From contig CM055114.1 in assembly GCA_029204225.1 (NCBI GenBank), forward strand, positions 14,715,371 through 14,779,370: a DNA stretch of 64,000 nt. The letters run 5' to 3'. The translations under genes were made by a program, and so were the position numbers. Each line of letters begins with the position of its first letter. The stretch's first letter is position 1. The notes beneath the pieces were generated by a model that saw only the letters and a program-made list of their open reading frames with translations, did no database searches and was not told the DNA's origin. The stretch comes from Diphasiastrum complanatum. Lineage: Eukaryota; Streptophyta; Lycopodiopsida; Lycopodiales; Lycopodiaceae. Shown piece by piece: positions 34,424-44,994 of the stretch.

Positions 34424-34576
34424 TGTTAGAAAGTGTCAAGGCTATAGCCCTTGCACAACACTCTTGGAACACAAATGGACGGGTAACTCAGTGGTAGAGC
34501 ACCCCATCGGAATGGGGGAGGTCTTAGGTTCAATCCCTAGCCCGACCACACACACCAAGTGTAAAAACTTTTCACA
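34424..34576 (+). repeat. 5' LTR of the TRIM-like element
   Basis: This 153-bp repeat runs from TGTTAGAAAGTG to CTTTTCACA and contains the tRNA-like unit at 34,477-34,548. Confidence 0.92.
34477..34548 (+). ncRNA. tRNA-like cloverleaf in the 5' LTR
   Basis: The 72 nt fit a canonical class I tRNA layout position by position: acceptor GGACGGG/CCCGACC (6 of 7 pairs), D arm ACTC-AGTGGTA-GAGC, anticodon arm CCCCA-TCGGAAT-GGGGG (4 of 5 pairs), a 5-nt variable loop, and T arm TTAGG-TTCAATC-CCTAG. A-box and B-box promoter elements (TAACTCAGTGG, GGTTCAATCCC) are present. The nominal anticodon is GGA (Ser), but the invariant U33 is C and serine tRNAs have a long variable arm. A decoding tRNA is therefore unlikely; a Pol III promoter or structural role is more plausible. 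Confidence 0.75.
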
Positions 34577-34649
34577 TGGTATTAGAGCCATGGTTGTGGG
34601 TGTGGTCTAGGCGGGTGGTAGCTAAAAAGGGCTATGCCTTGAGGGGGAG

Positions 34650-34802
34650 TGTTAGAAAGTGTCAAGGCTATAGCCCTTGCACAACACTCTTGGAACACAA
34701 ATGGACGGGTAGCTCAGTGGTAGAGCACCCCACCGGAATAGGGGAGGTCCTAGGTTCAATCCCTAGCCCGACCACACACACCAAGTGTAAAAACTTTTCA
34801 CA
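34650..34802 (+). repeat. 3' LTR of the TRIM-like element
   Basis: This is the 153-bp partner of 34,424-34,576, with four transitions between them. It is followed immediately by the TTAGG duplication. Confidence 0.92.
34703..34774 (+). ncRNA. tRNA-like cloverleaf in the 3' LTR
   Basis: This is the same 72-nt cloverleaf as in the 5' LTR, better paired: D stem GCTC/GAGC and T stem CTAGG/CCTAG are perfect here. The A-box matches TAGCTCAGTGG and the B-box GGTTCAATCCC. The anticodon loop is CCGGAAT. All four LTR differences lie inside this unit. Confidence 0.75.
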
Positions 34803-36724
34803 TTAGGTATTCTTGAAGCTGTTCATCGCTGTTCAGCAACATCACGATTCTCCGAGAGGGTTGTGGTCATAAAGTAGTCACTAGGCTGCTAAGCTTGGGG
34901 TCATCCTTAGCGGTCACTTTTTATTTAAACCCATCGGTCTTCTTTCTTGTAGGTCCTCTGAAATTCTTCGGACTCCTTTTGACCATCAAACTTTGGATTC
35001 TCTTTGGATTTTTTGGTCAATGGCCTTGCCATATAATCATCCAAGGCCATGGCACTCTTTGTATCAGGAACTTTTGGTTTTGAACCCTCAGGCCTTGGTC
35101 CGACGAAGGTGTCGCTCTTACTCCTTGGAAAGGGTGAAGAAAATCACTTTGAAGGCTGCACAGTCTCGTCAAGTGATGGATCTTGATCGTGGTGAAGGAG
35201 GTGAAGCTAGTTGACGAGTGACGGGTGGTGGGTTAGTTATGAGATTGTATTCAGATGTTGGTGAAATGAATTGTTTCAAAAGAAGGTCATCAGATTTCAA
35301 CGAAGATGTGGTGGGTATGGTGTCAAAGGTGGAGGTGGAGGTTAATTTCCCATTTTCCTGGGCCAGGAGATCTAATCGTTGCTCAAACTGGTCTTGCATC
35401 TCTTGAAGAGTCTGGAGCTGATTTGAAAACTAAGTCTGCTCTTCCAGTCTCTTGGCCTTTTCTTTCTGCATCTCATCCACGGTTGTCTGCAACTCCGTGT
35501 CTCTTTGCTACAGATCCTGCTTTGCCGTTATGAGCTCGTTTCCTTGTTGGATCAACTGGTCCACCAACCAATGAAGGTGTTATGAGGCCTCAGCATGCCA
35601 TTTCAAGGACTCATGGGCTCTCTCGAGTAAACTGTCATAGGCTGGAAGGGTGGGGAACTCAGTGGGTAGACGGTGGTAGGTCGGAAAACAAAACTGAGAA
35701 ACAGCGGAGTGAATAGGTAATGGAGCGGTTAGTTTAGTATCTACAATAGTGGTGGAGGTACTAGAAACTGTAACAATGGAGGTGATAGAGATGGTAACTA
35801 TGGTGGTGGTGGTATCAACACTAGTAGTGATGGTAAAGATAGGAACGGAGGTTAGTGGTGAGATTGGTGCAACCTCCTCGAAACTATCTCCACCTCCTCC
35901 TCAACAATGTCGCCTTCATCGAAGTAGTAAAGAGCATCTACATCGATGAAGTCGTCTTGCTTCAGAGAAGAGGGGTCTTCTACTTTTTCTTTGGCCTTCG
36001 GGCTTTCCTGAATGTCTTCTATTGCCTGTGTCGCTTGATTCAAGTCTATCTTGCTCTGACTCTTGGCTATGCCCAAAGATGTGATGCCTCGTTTCTTTAG
36101 TGTAGTGATTAAACTTCTAGAAATGATCTCAGCCCAATTGTACATGTTTTGTTGGCCCTCATAGGATTTTCTCAGTATGGCAAATATGTAGAGAGGGATC
36201 CTCATCAGGTGTGTCTTTCTTTTGTGTGTGTACTTCGTCAGGTACGCACAAGTAGTTGCTAATTCAGTGCACTTGATTGCCTCTAGCAGAATGCCATCTT
36301 TATTTTTTCACTTATTGACACTCGTGTTGAGAAACTTGGCATATGGTTGCTACAACATGTTGGTAAGCTTCACGGGTTTCTCCTTATAGCCACTTGGGAA
36401 GCCGAAGACATTCAAGCTACTGTCAGCGAGATATACAGACACTTCCAAATTTAGTCAATTCGGAATGTCAACTGCTTGTCATCGAAATTCTCATAGGCCT
36501 AGTAAATGAGATACAAGCTATGGTGTCCCTTCCACTTGGGAATATCCAAACCTAGCTCTTGAAAAAGAGTTTTGGCTTGTGTATACCACTGGAGCATTTT
36601 ATCATCTTCACATTGGATGAGGTCCAATGTCTTAGTCATTTCTAGTATCCCTTCACTATGATCTGATCTGATTCGGCTATTTTTTTGCAAGTTTTGGTTT
36701 TTTTTGGTTTTCTCTACATTGGGT

Positions 36725-37040
36725 GTCGGATGAAGTGTCAACTACATTGGTGGATGCAAGTGGCGGATGCAAACTGTTGGATGGAAATGGAAATGCAGGT
36801 CGTCGGATGTAACATAATGCAATCTGTCGGATGCAAGCAGGGGTGACTCGTCGGATATAAATGCAAAGAGAACGTTGGATGTAAAACATAATGGGTTGTT
36901 GGGTCCAAAATGAAGTGCACTGTCAAATGAAACAAAGTGCCTTGTCGGATGCAAGAACATATGCAAAATCGGTTGTCAGATACAAACTGGTAATGCAATA
37001 AAAAGGTAAGGTAGAAGAAACAAAAGTAAGGTAGGATAGA
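36725..37040. repeat. GTCGGATGCA-like motif cluster 1
   Basis: About ten copies of (G)T(C/T)GGATG(C/T)A occur at irregular 12-45 bp spacing. On the minus strand they translate as repeated HPT, giving repetitive frames (for example 37,103-36,738) that are not genes. Confidence 0.75.
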
Positions 37041-37419
37041 AGTCGGTCGGATGTAAATGAAAATGAAGATGAAGGGTGCAAAAAAGTGGAATTTATCTAG
37101 CAAGAGAACTAAAGGAAAATTACGAACAGTGTGGAAGGGGGTGAAAAGTGTAGAAAAGATAGAAGAAAGTTAAACTTTTAGAAAAAGGTAAAAACTTAAA
37201 GGTTTGTGTTGTGGCAATAGATGGAAATGCAGGAGCTATGGAGCATGGAACATGTGGTAATATGATCGATGGCAGTCAGTTTGCACAAAAGATTGTCTGA
37301 ATCAGATTAGAGATAGCAAAAATCGCCAAAAATTCTTAAATCGGACATGAACACTCTCAGAATCTTTTGTGAAGTGAAAATGACCTAGACGTCCGACGTA
37401 TTTATACAAAAAAATTCAG

Positions 37420-37740
37420 GTCATGTGTCGGATGCGTCGTTGGATGCAAGTCCGTCAGATGGAAATATGTCAGTTCTAATCATCAACGGACCTAAGATGG
37501 GTCGTCGGATGCAAATCCGTTGGATGCAGTTCATCATGGAAACATTGTCGGATGCAAACGTGTCAGATGTGGTGTCGGATGTACAGTTAGGAGTAGTCGT
37601 TGGACATACTATTGGATGGAATCAGTTATGGCATCAGAAGTAGGTTGTCGAATGCATGGTTAGATGCACCATCGGATGCACCATCGAATACAGTTGTGAG
37701 CCCACTGTTGGTTGTACCTTCAGATGTAAAAATTAGAATA
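37420..37740. repeat. GTCGGATGCA-like motif cluster 2
   Basis: About twelve copies of the same motif, some degraded to TCAGATG or TCGAATG, between the integrase relic and cluster 1. Confidence 0.75.
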
Positions 37741-37798
37741 TTTTTTTTAGATTTTTGTTTCAAGTGTAAAATATATGGTCTTCTGGAAAAACTTGGGT

Positions 37799-37825
37799 AT
37801 ATATATATATATATATATATATATA
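37799..37825. repeat. (TA)n microsatellite
   Basis: About 13-14 TA units. Confidence 0.95.
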
Positions 37826-37929
37826 GGAAAACACTATGATAAAAGAATAAATCTGATGAGAATATACAAAATGATGGATCAGGTAAAAAAATAGAAAGAA
37901 AAAATTGAAGAAAAATGGAAGTACATTTT

Positions 37930-38690
37930 ACACAGGGCTTACCGTAAAGGTATCCTCATAGTACCTCTGTAGTCGGCTACCATTAACCAAAGTATCTAGG
38001 GGTATGCCTTCTAATGTTTCTAACTATACAACACCACTCATAAAGATTTTCTTAACAATGTAAGACCTTGGCTACGGAATTTCAATTTCCCAAGATGGAC
38101 TTTCGAGGATGTATAAAGTAAAACTTTATCACCGTCATGAATGTCCTTAGTTCTGACGTGACGATCATGCCAAGACTTTTGTCATCTCTTATGAACCAAT
38201 TGTGCGTGATGTGATACGAGTCATGTTTCACACAGTTTTGTCAACTTAAAGAGTCTATTCTGAACTTGGTTTTGATAAGCACTATCATCACACAAGTCAG
38301 TGGCATATGCTAAAGTGACACATCGGGAAGGAATTAACAATTCTACTGACATAGCAGCCTCTTGGCCATATATAGCTCCATACCATGGCTCGTTTTGGCG
38401 CTGTTCTATATGCCAAGATAACAAAAAATAACTTGGTTTCCCAGTTTGATCGACTTGTTTCTACTATCTTGGTTAAAACCTTACAAACTATTTTGTTTGT
38501 AGATTCAGTCAGTTGTCCATTGCATCTAGGATAGTATGGGATACTTTTTTGGTGTATGACGAAGTAATGTGTTAGTAAACTGTTGATTACTTCATTAAGA
38601 AAATGAGAATCTTGATCACTTACAAATTCTATTGGACAGCCAAATTGAGTGATAATGTTTTCATAGAGGAAGTGTGCTATGGATTTTGCG
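37930..38690 (-). pseudogene. Gypsy integrase C-terminal relic
   Basis: On the minus strand, the frame at 38,424-38,221 contains WYGAIYGQEAAMSVELLIPS, the segment after the integrase core where plant gypsy elements have VYGKEA..P.E...PS. Downstream, with stops, come a SWHDRHVRTKDIHDGDKVLL segment (about 38,180-38,110) and GVVQLETLEGIPLDTLVNGSRLQRYY-like residues (about 38,035-37,955; stops intervene), which match the chromo-like C-terminal part. Upstream of 38,690 the sequence breaks off into motif cluster 3, so the DDE core is absent. Confidence 0.7.
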
Positions 38691-38714
38691 TTTGCTTTTT
38701 CGTGAGAACTCGGA

Positions 38715-39030
38715 AGTAGTCGTCATGCTCGTCGGATGCAAACTCATCGGATGCAAAATCGTCAGATGCAATCGTCGGATGTAAGATCGTCGGATGGAAA
38801 ATCGTCGGTTGCAACGTTGGATGGAAATTGGATGTAGAGTTCAGATGTATCTTGGGAGTATCTCGTCGGATTTGAATGTCAGATGCACCTTCGGTTGTAG
38901 ATCGTTGGATGCAAGTCATCGTACCTAAACTTGTCGGATGCAATTGTCGGTTCTGATCGTCAGATGCAACAGTGTGCTAGCCCATCGGATGCAACGTCGG
39001 ATCTAGTCATTGGATGCACCATTAATTGTA
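38715..39030. repeat. GTCGGATGCA-like motif cluster 3
   Basis: About fifteen copies of the motif, the densest of the three clusters, adjoining the upstream (minus-strand) edge of the integrase relic. Confidence 0.78.
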
Positions 39031-39344
39031 GGTTTGTTGTCGGTTCTAGACGCAGACTATTCTTCTTACTCCTAAAATGGTGCATGATAGGGACGTGTCA
39101 CTGGAGGATTGGTTTCAAGAAATGGTAGAGAGTGGTTGGTTGGTTGTTTTCTTGAACGTTTTTGGTGAAATGTTGTGATGTGATTATGATCTTAGAGAAC
39201 ATATTGAATGTGTGCTTGTGAAAAAGATAAATGCATAAAGCAAGCAGACAATCAAAATGAATAAGAACTCAAAAATTGACAGTTAGATACAAGTTCTTGG
39301 ATCAAATTCAAGAAGATTGTCAACGACATACGACGCCAATATTT

Positions 39345-39540
39345 GCCAATTCCACAATGAATGTTTGCTGGTTCTACTAACACTGTTTGCAGATTCCTAT
39401 CAGCCTATAGCCGATAGAAACTCTGCTTCTCTTCTAGAATCTTGATCTACTTGCAGTATAGTAGTATGTGTCTCGCCTGTCAGTTCAACACATCTACGAC
39501 CTGATCTCGATCCTTGACTGACAATGGAAGCTCAACTTAA
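39345..39540 (+). repeat. Dispersed ~200-bp repeat, inverted copy of 19,098-19,295
   Basis: This is the reverse complement of the repeat described there. It ends three bases before the LTR of Copia element C. Confidence 0.75.
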
Positions 39541-39543
39541 ATG

Positions 39544-39819
39544 TGTTAGAAATCGATGATAAACTTCATTGTTACACTTCTTAGTTACTATTCACGATGT
39601 ACTTTATTATTGACAGCTATTACTAGCTATAACTAGCCGTAGGCTAGTCTAGTAGTCTACTCCTAGGTTTTCTCTCTCTATTAGGGTTCAAGGTTTATTT
39701 GTACATTTTACATTAAGTATGCAACTTAGTGTAATAGAGTGAGAGTGTGTGTTCTTCTTCCACCTTCTTTGGTGATTGCTTATGGTGAATGCTTGATGTT
39801 GCTTATCTGATTATTGACA
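39544..39819 (+). repeat. 5' LTR of Copia element C
   Basis: Bounded by TGTTAGAAATCG and GATTATTGACA, directly followed by the tRNA-iMet primer site. Confidence 0.85.
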
Positions 39820-39933
39820 TGGTATCAGAGCTGCAATAGTCCTACATGCCTGATCAGTGGATACAGCTTGTCACACGCTCCGCAATGAAGTGAGAAAGTC
39901 CTTCACAGGAGGTGAAAGCTTGGAGAGACAAAA

Positions 39934-41300
39934 ATGGCCGGAAGGAATCCTTCCTTGGTGTATTTTGCAGGTTTTGGAGCTCAGAATCATCAGTGGGGAA
40001 TGAAGACACAGTCTTGGAGGCATCAGAAAGGCCAAGGCAGTATCAGATAGATGCCAAAGTGAGGAATCTAGAATATTCTCTCTGAAAATTCTTATATTGT
40101 CTCTACTTTTCATCTTGATCCGTATTTATATCGGATCAACGCACACGACCTAAAGGAATTCTTGAGCGATTGTACACCCGCGCGTTGAACCAATATCACA
40201 ACTCAAATTGTGGATCGTTCCAACAATCTCAAGAACAATCCAATGATGGTCCGAATCTAGGCAATTGAAATCAAGACCGAGGTCAAGGATGCGACTATTC
40301 CAGGCAAAATAAATCTAGAAATTGTAGGTACGGTAACAAACCTGGCCATTGGGAGCCTGAATGCTTCAAGAAACAGAAGCAGATAGAACAAAGAAAAGGC
40401 AAATGGCAAGTGGGCAATTATGCTGATCAACATCAATTTGATGATGATTATTATGAAGACAACTATGCTGATCAACATCAATATGATGATGATCAATATG
40501 AAGATGATACAGGTGAGAGTTCAAACTTGTTCATTACAACATTAATGACAAGTGATGAAGCCAAGGATACCTTTGATTAGTGATTGTGGTGCGTCCATGC
40601 ACATGAATTCAAGAAAAGAGTGATTTTCAGAACTCAAGGAAAATCACAATCATGATGAAGTTGGAGAAGTCGATGGCCAATTGCTATTTGTTAAAGGATT
40701 TGGAGTGGTACCAGTGAAGTTAGCCAGCGGGATGATAAAGCGGATAAGCAATGTGCAATATGTACCTGGCTTAGCTAACAATCTACTATTTGTTGGGACG
40801 ATGGCTGATCAAAATCTCAAGGTTGAGTCTGACAGCGACAAATGTCTTGTCAAAGACATCAAGAATTACTACAAAGTGATTGCTATAGGAGCTAGAGTCA
40901 ATGGGAATTGACTCTACAAATTGAATGCGAGATCTTTTGCTGAAGCTATGGTAAGCACTGTTGATAGTCGAAGTGATCTTTGGCATCAATGATTTGGTCA
41001 TATTAGTGCTCAAAGTTTACATATTCTCAAAAGAGGTAATCTATTTATTGGATTGCCTGATATTTCTTTTGAAGGAAAAATCTGTGAAGGATGCATTTTG
41101 GGAAAACCACACAGAGATAGGTTTCCCAAAAGTGGAGCAACGAGAGCCAGTGGCATCCTAGATCTTGTCCACAGTGATCTATGTGGACCTATGCAGACTA
41201 GATCTCTTAGTGGGTACTAATACTTTACTACCCTCATTGATGACTATAACAGATACATTGGATTTATTTCATAAGGAGGAAATCAGATGCTTTTCCTAAG
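39934..41300 (+). pseudogene. Copia gag-protease-integrase fragment (element C)
   Basis: From the ATG at 39,934 a short gag start (MAGRNPSLVYFAGFGAQNH) loses frame; most of the gag helices are missing. The zinc knuckle CRYGNKPGHWEPEC lies near 40,325 and is followed by a Tyr/Asp-rich repeat (two copies of an NYADQHQ-type unit). The protease motif reads DCGASMHMNS where DSGA is expected. Next come VPGLANNLLFVG, a damaged HHCC region (CEGCILGKPHRDRFP, about 41,088-41,130) and the first integrase motif (LIDDYNRYIGF, about 41,235). Stops near 40,579, 40,622, 40,909 and 41,218 inactivate it. Confidence 0.85.
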
Positions 41301-41307
41301 TTCAGGG

Positions 41308-41877
41308 TGTTGGATTTATCTCCTCTACTCTCCTAAATACCATTTTAATCTGCCTCCATTTATGCTGCATTTTTACTCACGTTGTTGCACAGTCTGCATA
41401 TTTACATGTAAAATAAGATAGACGAATAAAATGCGATTGTCTGCAGAAATACAAGTAAATTCTCATGCGAAAAAAAGACAAAATCTTCACCAACGTTCAT
41501 GTTAGCAAAAGCTGATGTCACGGCCCTTTTCACGCTCACCCCATACAATTGTGCTAACAGACTTGACAACGATAGCAGCCACCCACGATCTCCTACAGAC
41601 AGTACATCCACTTTGTACTTTCTTCATCTGCATACCTGTAACATAGTGTATATATACTGAATACCATTTGCGTATTCATCTGGATGAGAGAGATCAAGAG
41701 AACAAGTGTGTGTAGATATAGCATCAGAAGCTTATCAGAGATATAGACGAAGCAGATGCCTTGCGCATTGATTCTTTATTTGTCAATAATAGGTTCATTC
41801 CTTTTTTAGATTGAATTAGCTTTGTAGAGCATGCGGTTTCGTTCGCTATTGTCTTGTGCTCTACCACATTATTGACA
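41308..41877 (+). repeat. LTR-like block cutting off Copia element C
   Basis: It begins TGTTGGATTTATC exactly where the integrase frame stops and ends ATTATTGACA before TGTATATTTTG, a possible degraded primer site. A TATA-like GTATATATACTGA lies near 41,648. There is no partner copy and no clear target duplication, so LTR identity is tentative. Confidence 0.4.
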
Positions 41878-42780
41878 TGTATATTTTGCTATACTTAATC
41901 TGATAACAGCTCTTTGTTCTATGTTCAGATTTGTGTCAACATTGCTATGCTTATTCTTTCATTCTATCTGACTTTTCTTATTGCTCAATCTGATAATCTG
42001 TTTTAGCAAGTTATAGAAGTGAGAAAGGCATAAATGGAGTTGCATACTAGGGATAAACAATCCTGAAAAATCGTATGGTGCATCTTGACCGGATTTAAGA
42101 AGAAATATCTACATTGCCAGGGGGTTTGTGTTGAAGGATGGGACATTGACCTGTCTGGCTGGATTGAAAATTGAAATATAGGAAGGTCGTCTACAATGTG
42201 GCCAGATCAGTATTTGGGAGGGGTTGTATGGGAGCCCCTCAAGCATGTAGGGATGGCAAATGCTTGACTTTGACAAATCCTCTGGTAATGTGCTATGCCT
42301 ACATTATAACAATGTGCCAAGAGGGGGATTGGAAAGATGTGGGATTTGTTTCTATGCTTGAGGAGTTGTTCTAGGCATCTTGGAGTTGAAGGGACAAAAA
42401 GGCAATAAGAGGCTCAAGATGCTTGATATGCACCGCTTGGGTGGAAGTGCTCGGTTTCGAGTCATCCAAGGGCATGGTACTCTTGTACATTGGAAGATGG
42501 TGGTGATGAAGTTTCAGAGGAGAGAATTGCAAAACTTTTCATAGAATGAAGAGGAATGGGTGTGTAGGTAACAAAGAGAAATTCAAGGGTGGAGTGGCAC
42601 TCAAAACTGAAAAATAAATAAATAAACAAAGACCTAAATGAATATGTATAGGCAAGCAAGCAAAAACTTCATGAAAATAAGAAAAATCATTAACAAACAA
42701 CTTTTTACAAACCACGGCAAGAATATAACGTTTGGCGAGAAGTTGCTAAGCTCTCTCTAGATTTAGGTTTTGGAAGTAAA
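41878..42780. other. No gene seen
   Basis: Short frames only, none with family features. Confidence 0.5.
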
Positions 42781-44020
42781 AGAATTGCTTGGAGCCATGC
42801 TTAATTGTGTATATTGAATCATGGTTTGATACTTGGCAACAATCATTTACTCAAGTACGTCGTATATCTGGCACGGAGGTTGGAAATTTTCCACCTCATT
42901 TTGCTTGAGGGTCGACTCATGATTATCTTTTAAGGCCACAACATTGGTTCAAAGTTTATTATGTTGTGCCTTGTAATGCTCCGCCCTTTTGAATTGATGT
43001 GAGGTGCTAGAAGGTGAGGCGATATCCATCTAGGCATCTTGTGTGTTGTTAAGAGTCATGGCTAATTGAAGAAGGAAATTCAACGAAGCAACCTAGCCTT
43101 TCAATGCAACAACGTTGTTTTTGCTCATTTTGAGTTGAGAGTCCAAACAAGTTTGGATAGCTTTCTCATCAGTTTTATTTTTTAGCTTATTCAATTGCTA
43201 TTTTAAAGCCATACATGCTCTCTATGAAGCTACTAACTAGCCTTGGATTGTGTGAGAATCGTTAGAAAATGCAGTAGAGAGGGCATGCTTGGTAGCTAAG
43301 TATTGGAAGTCAGTGGAATTGATTAAATATGAACTCTGGTACCACATTAGAAGCGATGAGTTATCAGGAATGGGTTTTGATAGAAACAGAACGTTGATAC
43401 CAAATCAGAAATTTGTGAAATAGCAGCGGAAGTAGAACAAATGTACTCTTGATTGATTGGAAAAATTTGAGTACAATGGCTTGAAGCAAAAACGGCTTCA
43501 ACTGTTTGATCGTTGATGATTTTTTTCTATCCAGAAAGTTTGGTTTGGAATTATTATCGGGTAGATGTGCAGGGGGATGCTGGAGCTCTCAAAATGATAG
43601 AGTCTCCTCCTCTCTATTAAGCATGGAAATAGAGTACAAATGGTGCCTTTTTATAAAGTGGGGAAGGCCCTTGCCCCAAAATCCTATTGGCTAATATTTA
43701 CATTGATCCTATCCATTCATCTTGGACCCAACTTGATCCAAGGGTCCATAAAAAGTACATTGAAATTCACAAGATTCATGTGAGTCCCAACTCTAAAAAA
43801 ATAATCTCTAAGTTTAAAATTGACTTTGGGTCTCAAGTTTTATTTTACTTACAAAGGTCCCAAGCCTATTATTTTAATTACAACTTAGCTTGCGTGCTCA
43901 TTGGGCCATGGGCTTATATGCGCAGGATGCCATGCCCTCGCAACACATTTTATTGGTCGATTTATTTATTTACAATTCGTCGAGAATACCCCCAACACAC
44001 ATCTGGATTAGCTAGTTTGC
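42781..44020 (-). pseudogene. Possible decayed minus-strand retroelement start
   Basis: On the minus strand, TGGTACCAGAG at 43,344-43,334 resembles a primer-binding site, and the block to its right (to about 44,020) could be an LTR (TTATAAA-like box in ACTTTATAAAAAGG near 43,655). Downstream on the minus strand (43,330-42,790) an open but stop-interrupted frame encodes a coiled-coil-like, Lys/Gln-rich segment. I do not recognise it; both calls are weak. Confidence 0.25.
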
Positions 44021-44892
44021 AAGCAAGTTAGTGCTAAAATAAGATTGATTTGCATGTGTTTTCAATATCAAGGTACTGTTGGTTTTATTTAAGTTCATAT
44101 ATGAGGTTTGTGTAACTAATTAAGTATATATATTCTCTCTAGTGGAAGTTGTATCCTCCTAAATGGAATGCAAAATTTTCTTCAATAAGGGAGTGTTTGC
44201 CCTTATTACCATGATAGCCACTACTTTTACCTTAATTCAATCACAACTTGCCTTGTTCACAAATGGATGAAAAAGAGAGTTTAAATGTGTCTTTATAGAA
44301 GTTCTCCTAATTGACTTTATGTCTAGGATATGTCATGCAGTTCCAAGTTCCAAGTCTAACAATAACAATTCAAACATCAATTTGGAAATGTGGAGTTAAG
44401 ACCGTCTTCCGAAGTTCCGAAGACATGAGAACACGGAAACATATCGTTTCCAAAAAAGATCCAAAATTCAATCAAATAGAAGAAATACTAAAAAAATTTT
44501 GCTTCATTTTCTTGACTTTATAATTGTTTATATAGGTTAGTATAATCCACATATTGTCCTACACATTATCTATATAATCCTTGTGAATTGTCTAACATGC
44601 TTCTATGAATTGTTTCTTTCTTAAATTTTGGTTACTCTTTTTAAAATCATGTTTTATGTGAGCAACTTACTAACTTATTTGTGTTTTTCAAGTGCGTTTC
44701 TGATCTTGATTGGCTTAATGGTTAGAAAATTCTCAGTCAAATTTTTTTATGTCTTCTTTTTCTTATGCAAGATTGTAGTCACTTTAAGGTGGGCTTGGAC
44801 TTTGGAGGTCAACTCCTTTTAGGGAGGTTACATGATTAACTTTTACATGTCCGCACACACTGCTCGAGTAAGGAGACCCCATATTGCTAAAT

Positions 44893-44994
44893 CAAGCACA
44901 AGACTCTCAATATGAAAAAAAAAGATGCTAAATTTGTAGACATGGTATCTCATTAAAAAGCTTGTTGATTTTCATATTGAGAGTCTTGTGCTTG
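44893..44994. repeat. Perfect 26-bp inverted repeat with 50-nt spacer
   Basis: The arm at 44,893-44,918 (begins CAAGCACAAGACTCTCAATA) is the exact reverse complement of 44,969-44,994. The transcript could fold into a 26-bp perfect stem. No gene is adjacent. Confidence 0.9.

Larger units (their letters stand above)
34424..34802 (+). mobile_element. TRIM-like miniature LTR retrotransposon with tRNA-like LTRs
   Basis: A complete 379-bp element has a 153-bp 5' LTR (34,424-34,576), a 73-bp interior and a 153-bp 3' LTR (34,650-34,802), flanked by a perfect 5-bp target duplication TTAGG (34,419-34,423 and 34,803-34,807). LTRs start TGTTAG and end TTCACA. The interior has a primer site TGGTATTAGAGCCATGG (34,577-34,593; one change from the usual tRNA-iMet site) and a purine tract TTGAGGGGGAG (34,639-34,649), with no coding capacity. 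The LTRs differ at four positions, all transitions, so they are about 97% identical. Size and layout match the TRIM/SMART class, which depends on enzymes from autonomous elements. It lies inside a decayed minus-strand coding region. Confidence 0.92.
33895..36740 (-). pseudogene. Unrecognised decayed coding region, probably retroelement-associated
   Basis: The minus strand contains a series of broken frames: 36,741-36,499 (ILEMTKTLDLIQCEDDKMLQ and WYTQAKTLFQELGLDIPKW), 36,205-35,852 (MRIPLYIFAILRKSYEGQQN, then an acidic linker), 35,399-35,169 (Ser/Thr-rich) and about 34,170-33,927 (Lys/Arg-rich). Stops separate them. It starts just inside a GGATGCA repeat cluster and follows, on the same strand, a Gypsy integrase relic at 38.7-37.9 kb. 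I do not recognise the family; a gag-like or accessory frame of a Gypsy element is possible. The TRIM-like element at 34,424 is inserted within it. Confidence 0.35.
39544..41307 (+). mobile_element. Truncated Copia element C (5' LTR, gag, start of pol)
   Basis: A 276-bp LTR (39,544-39,819, TGTTAG to TTGACA) is followed immediately by the primer site TGGTATCAGAGC (39,820). The element then carries internally deleted gag, protease and the start of integrase, and ends at 41,307 where another LTR-like sequence begins. No 3' LTR is in the window. Confidence 0.85.

Noticed and set aside
34477-34548. Functional serine tRNA gene (anticodon GGA)
   Set aside because: It lies within an LTR present twice at identical offset, has C instead of U at position 33, a mismatch in the anticodon stem, and no long variable arm as serine tRNAs have.
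36738-37103. 121-codon minus-strand frame with repeated HPT
   Set aside because: It is a by-product of the GGATGCA repeat cluster.
41308-41877. Solo LTR with target duplication
   Set aside because: No matching short duplication was found at the two ends, so only an LTR-like call is made.
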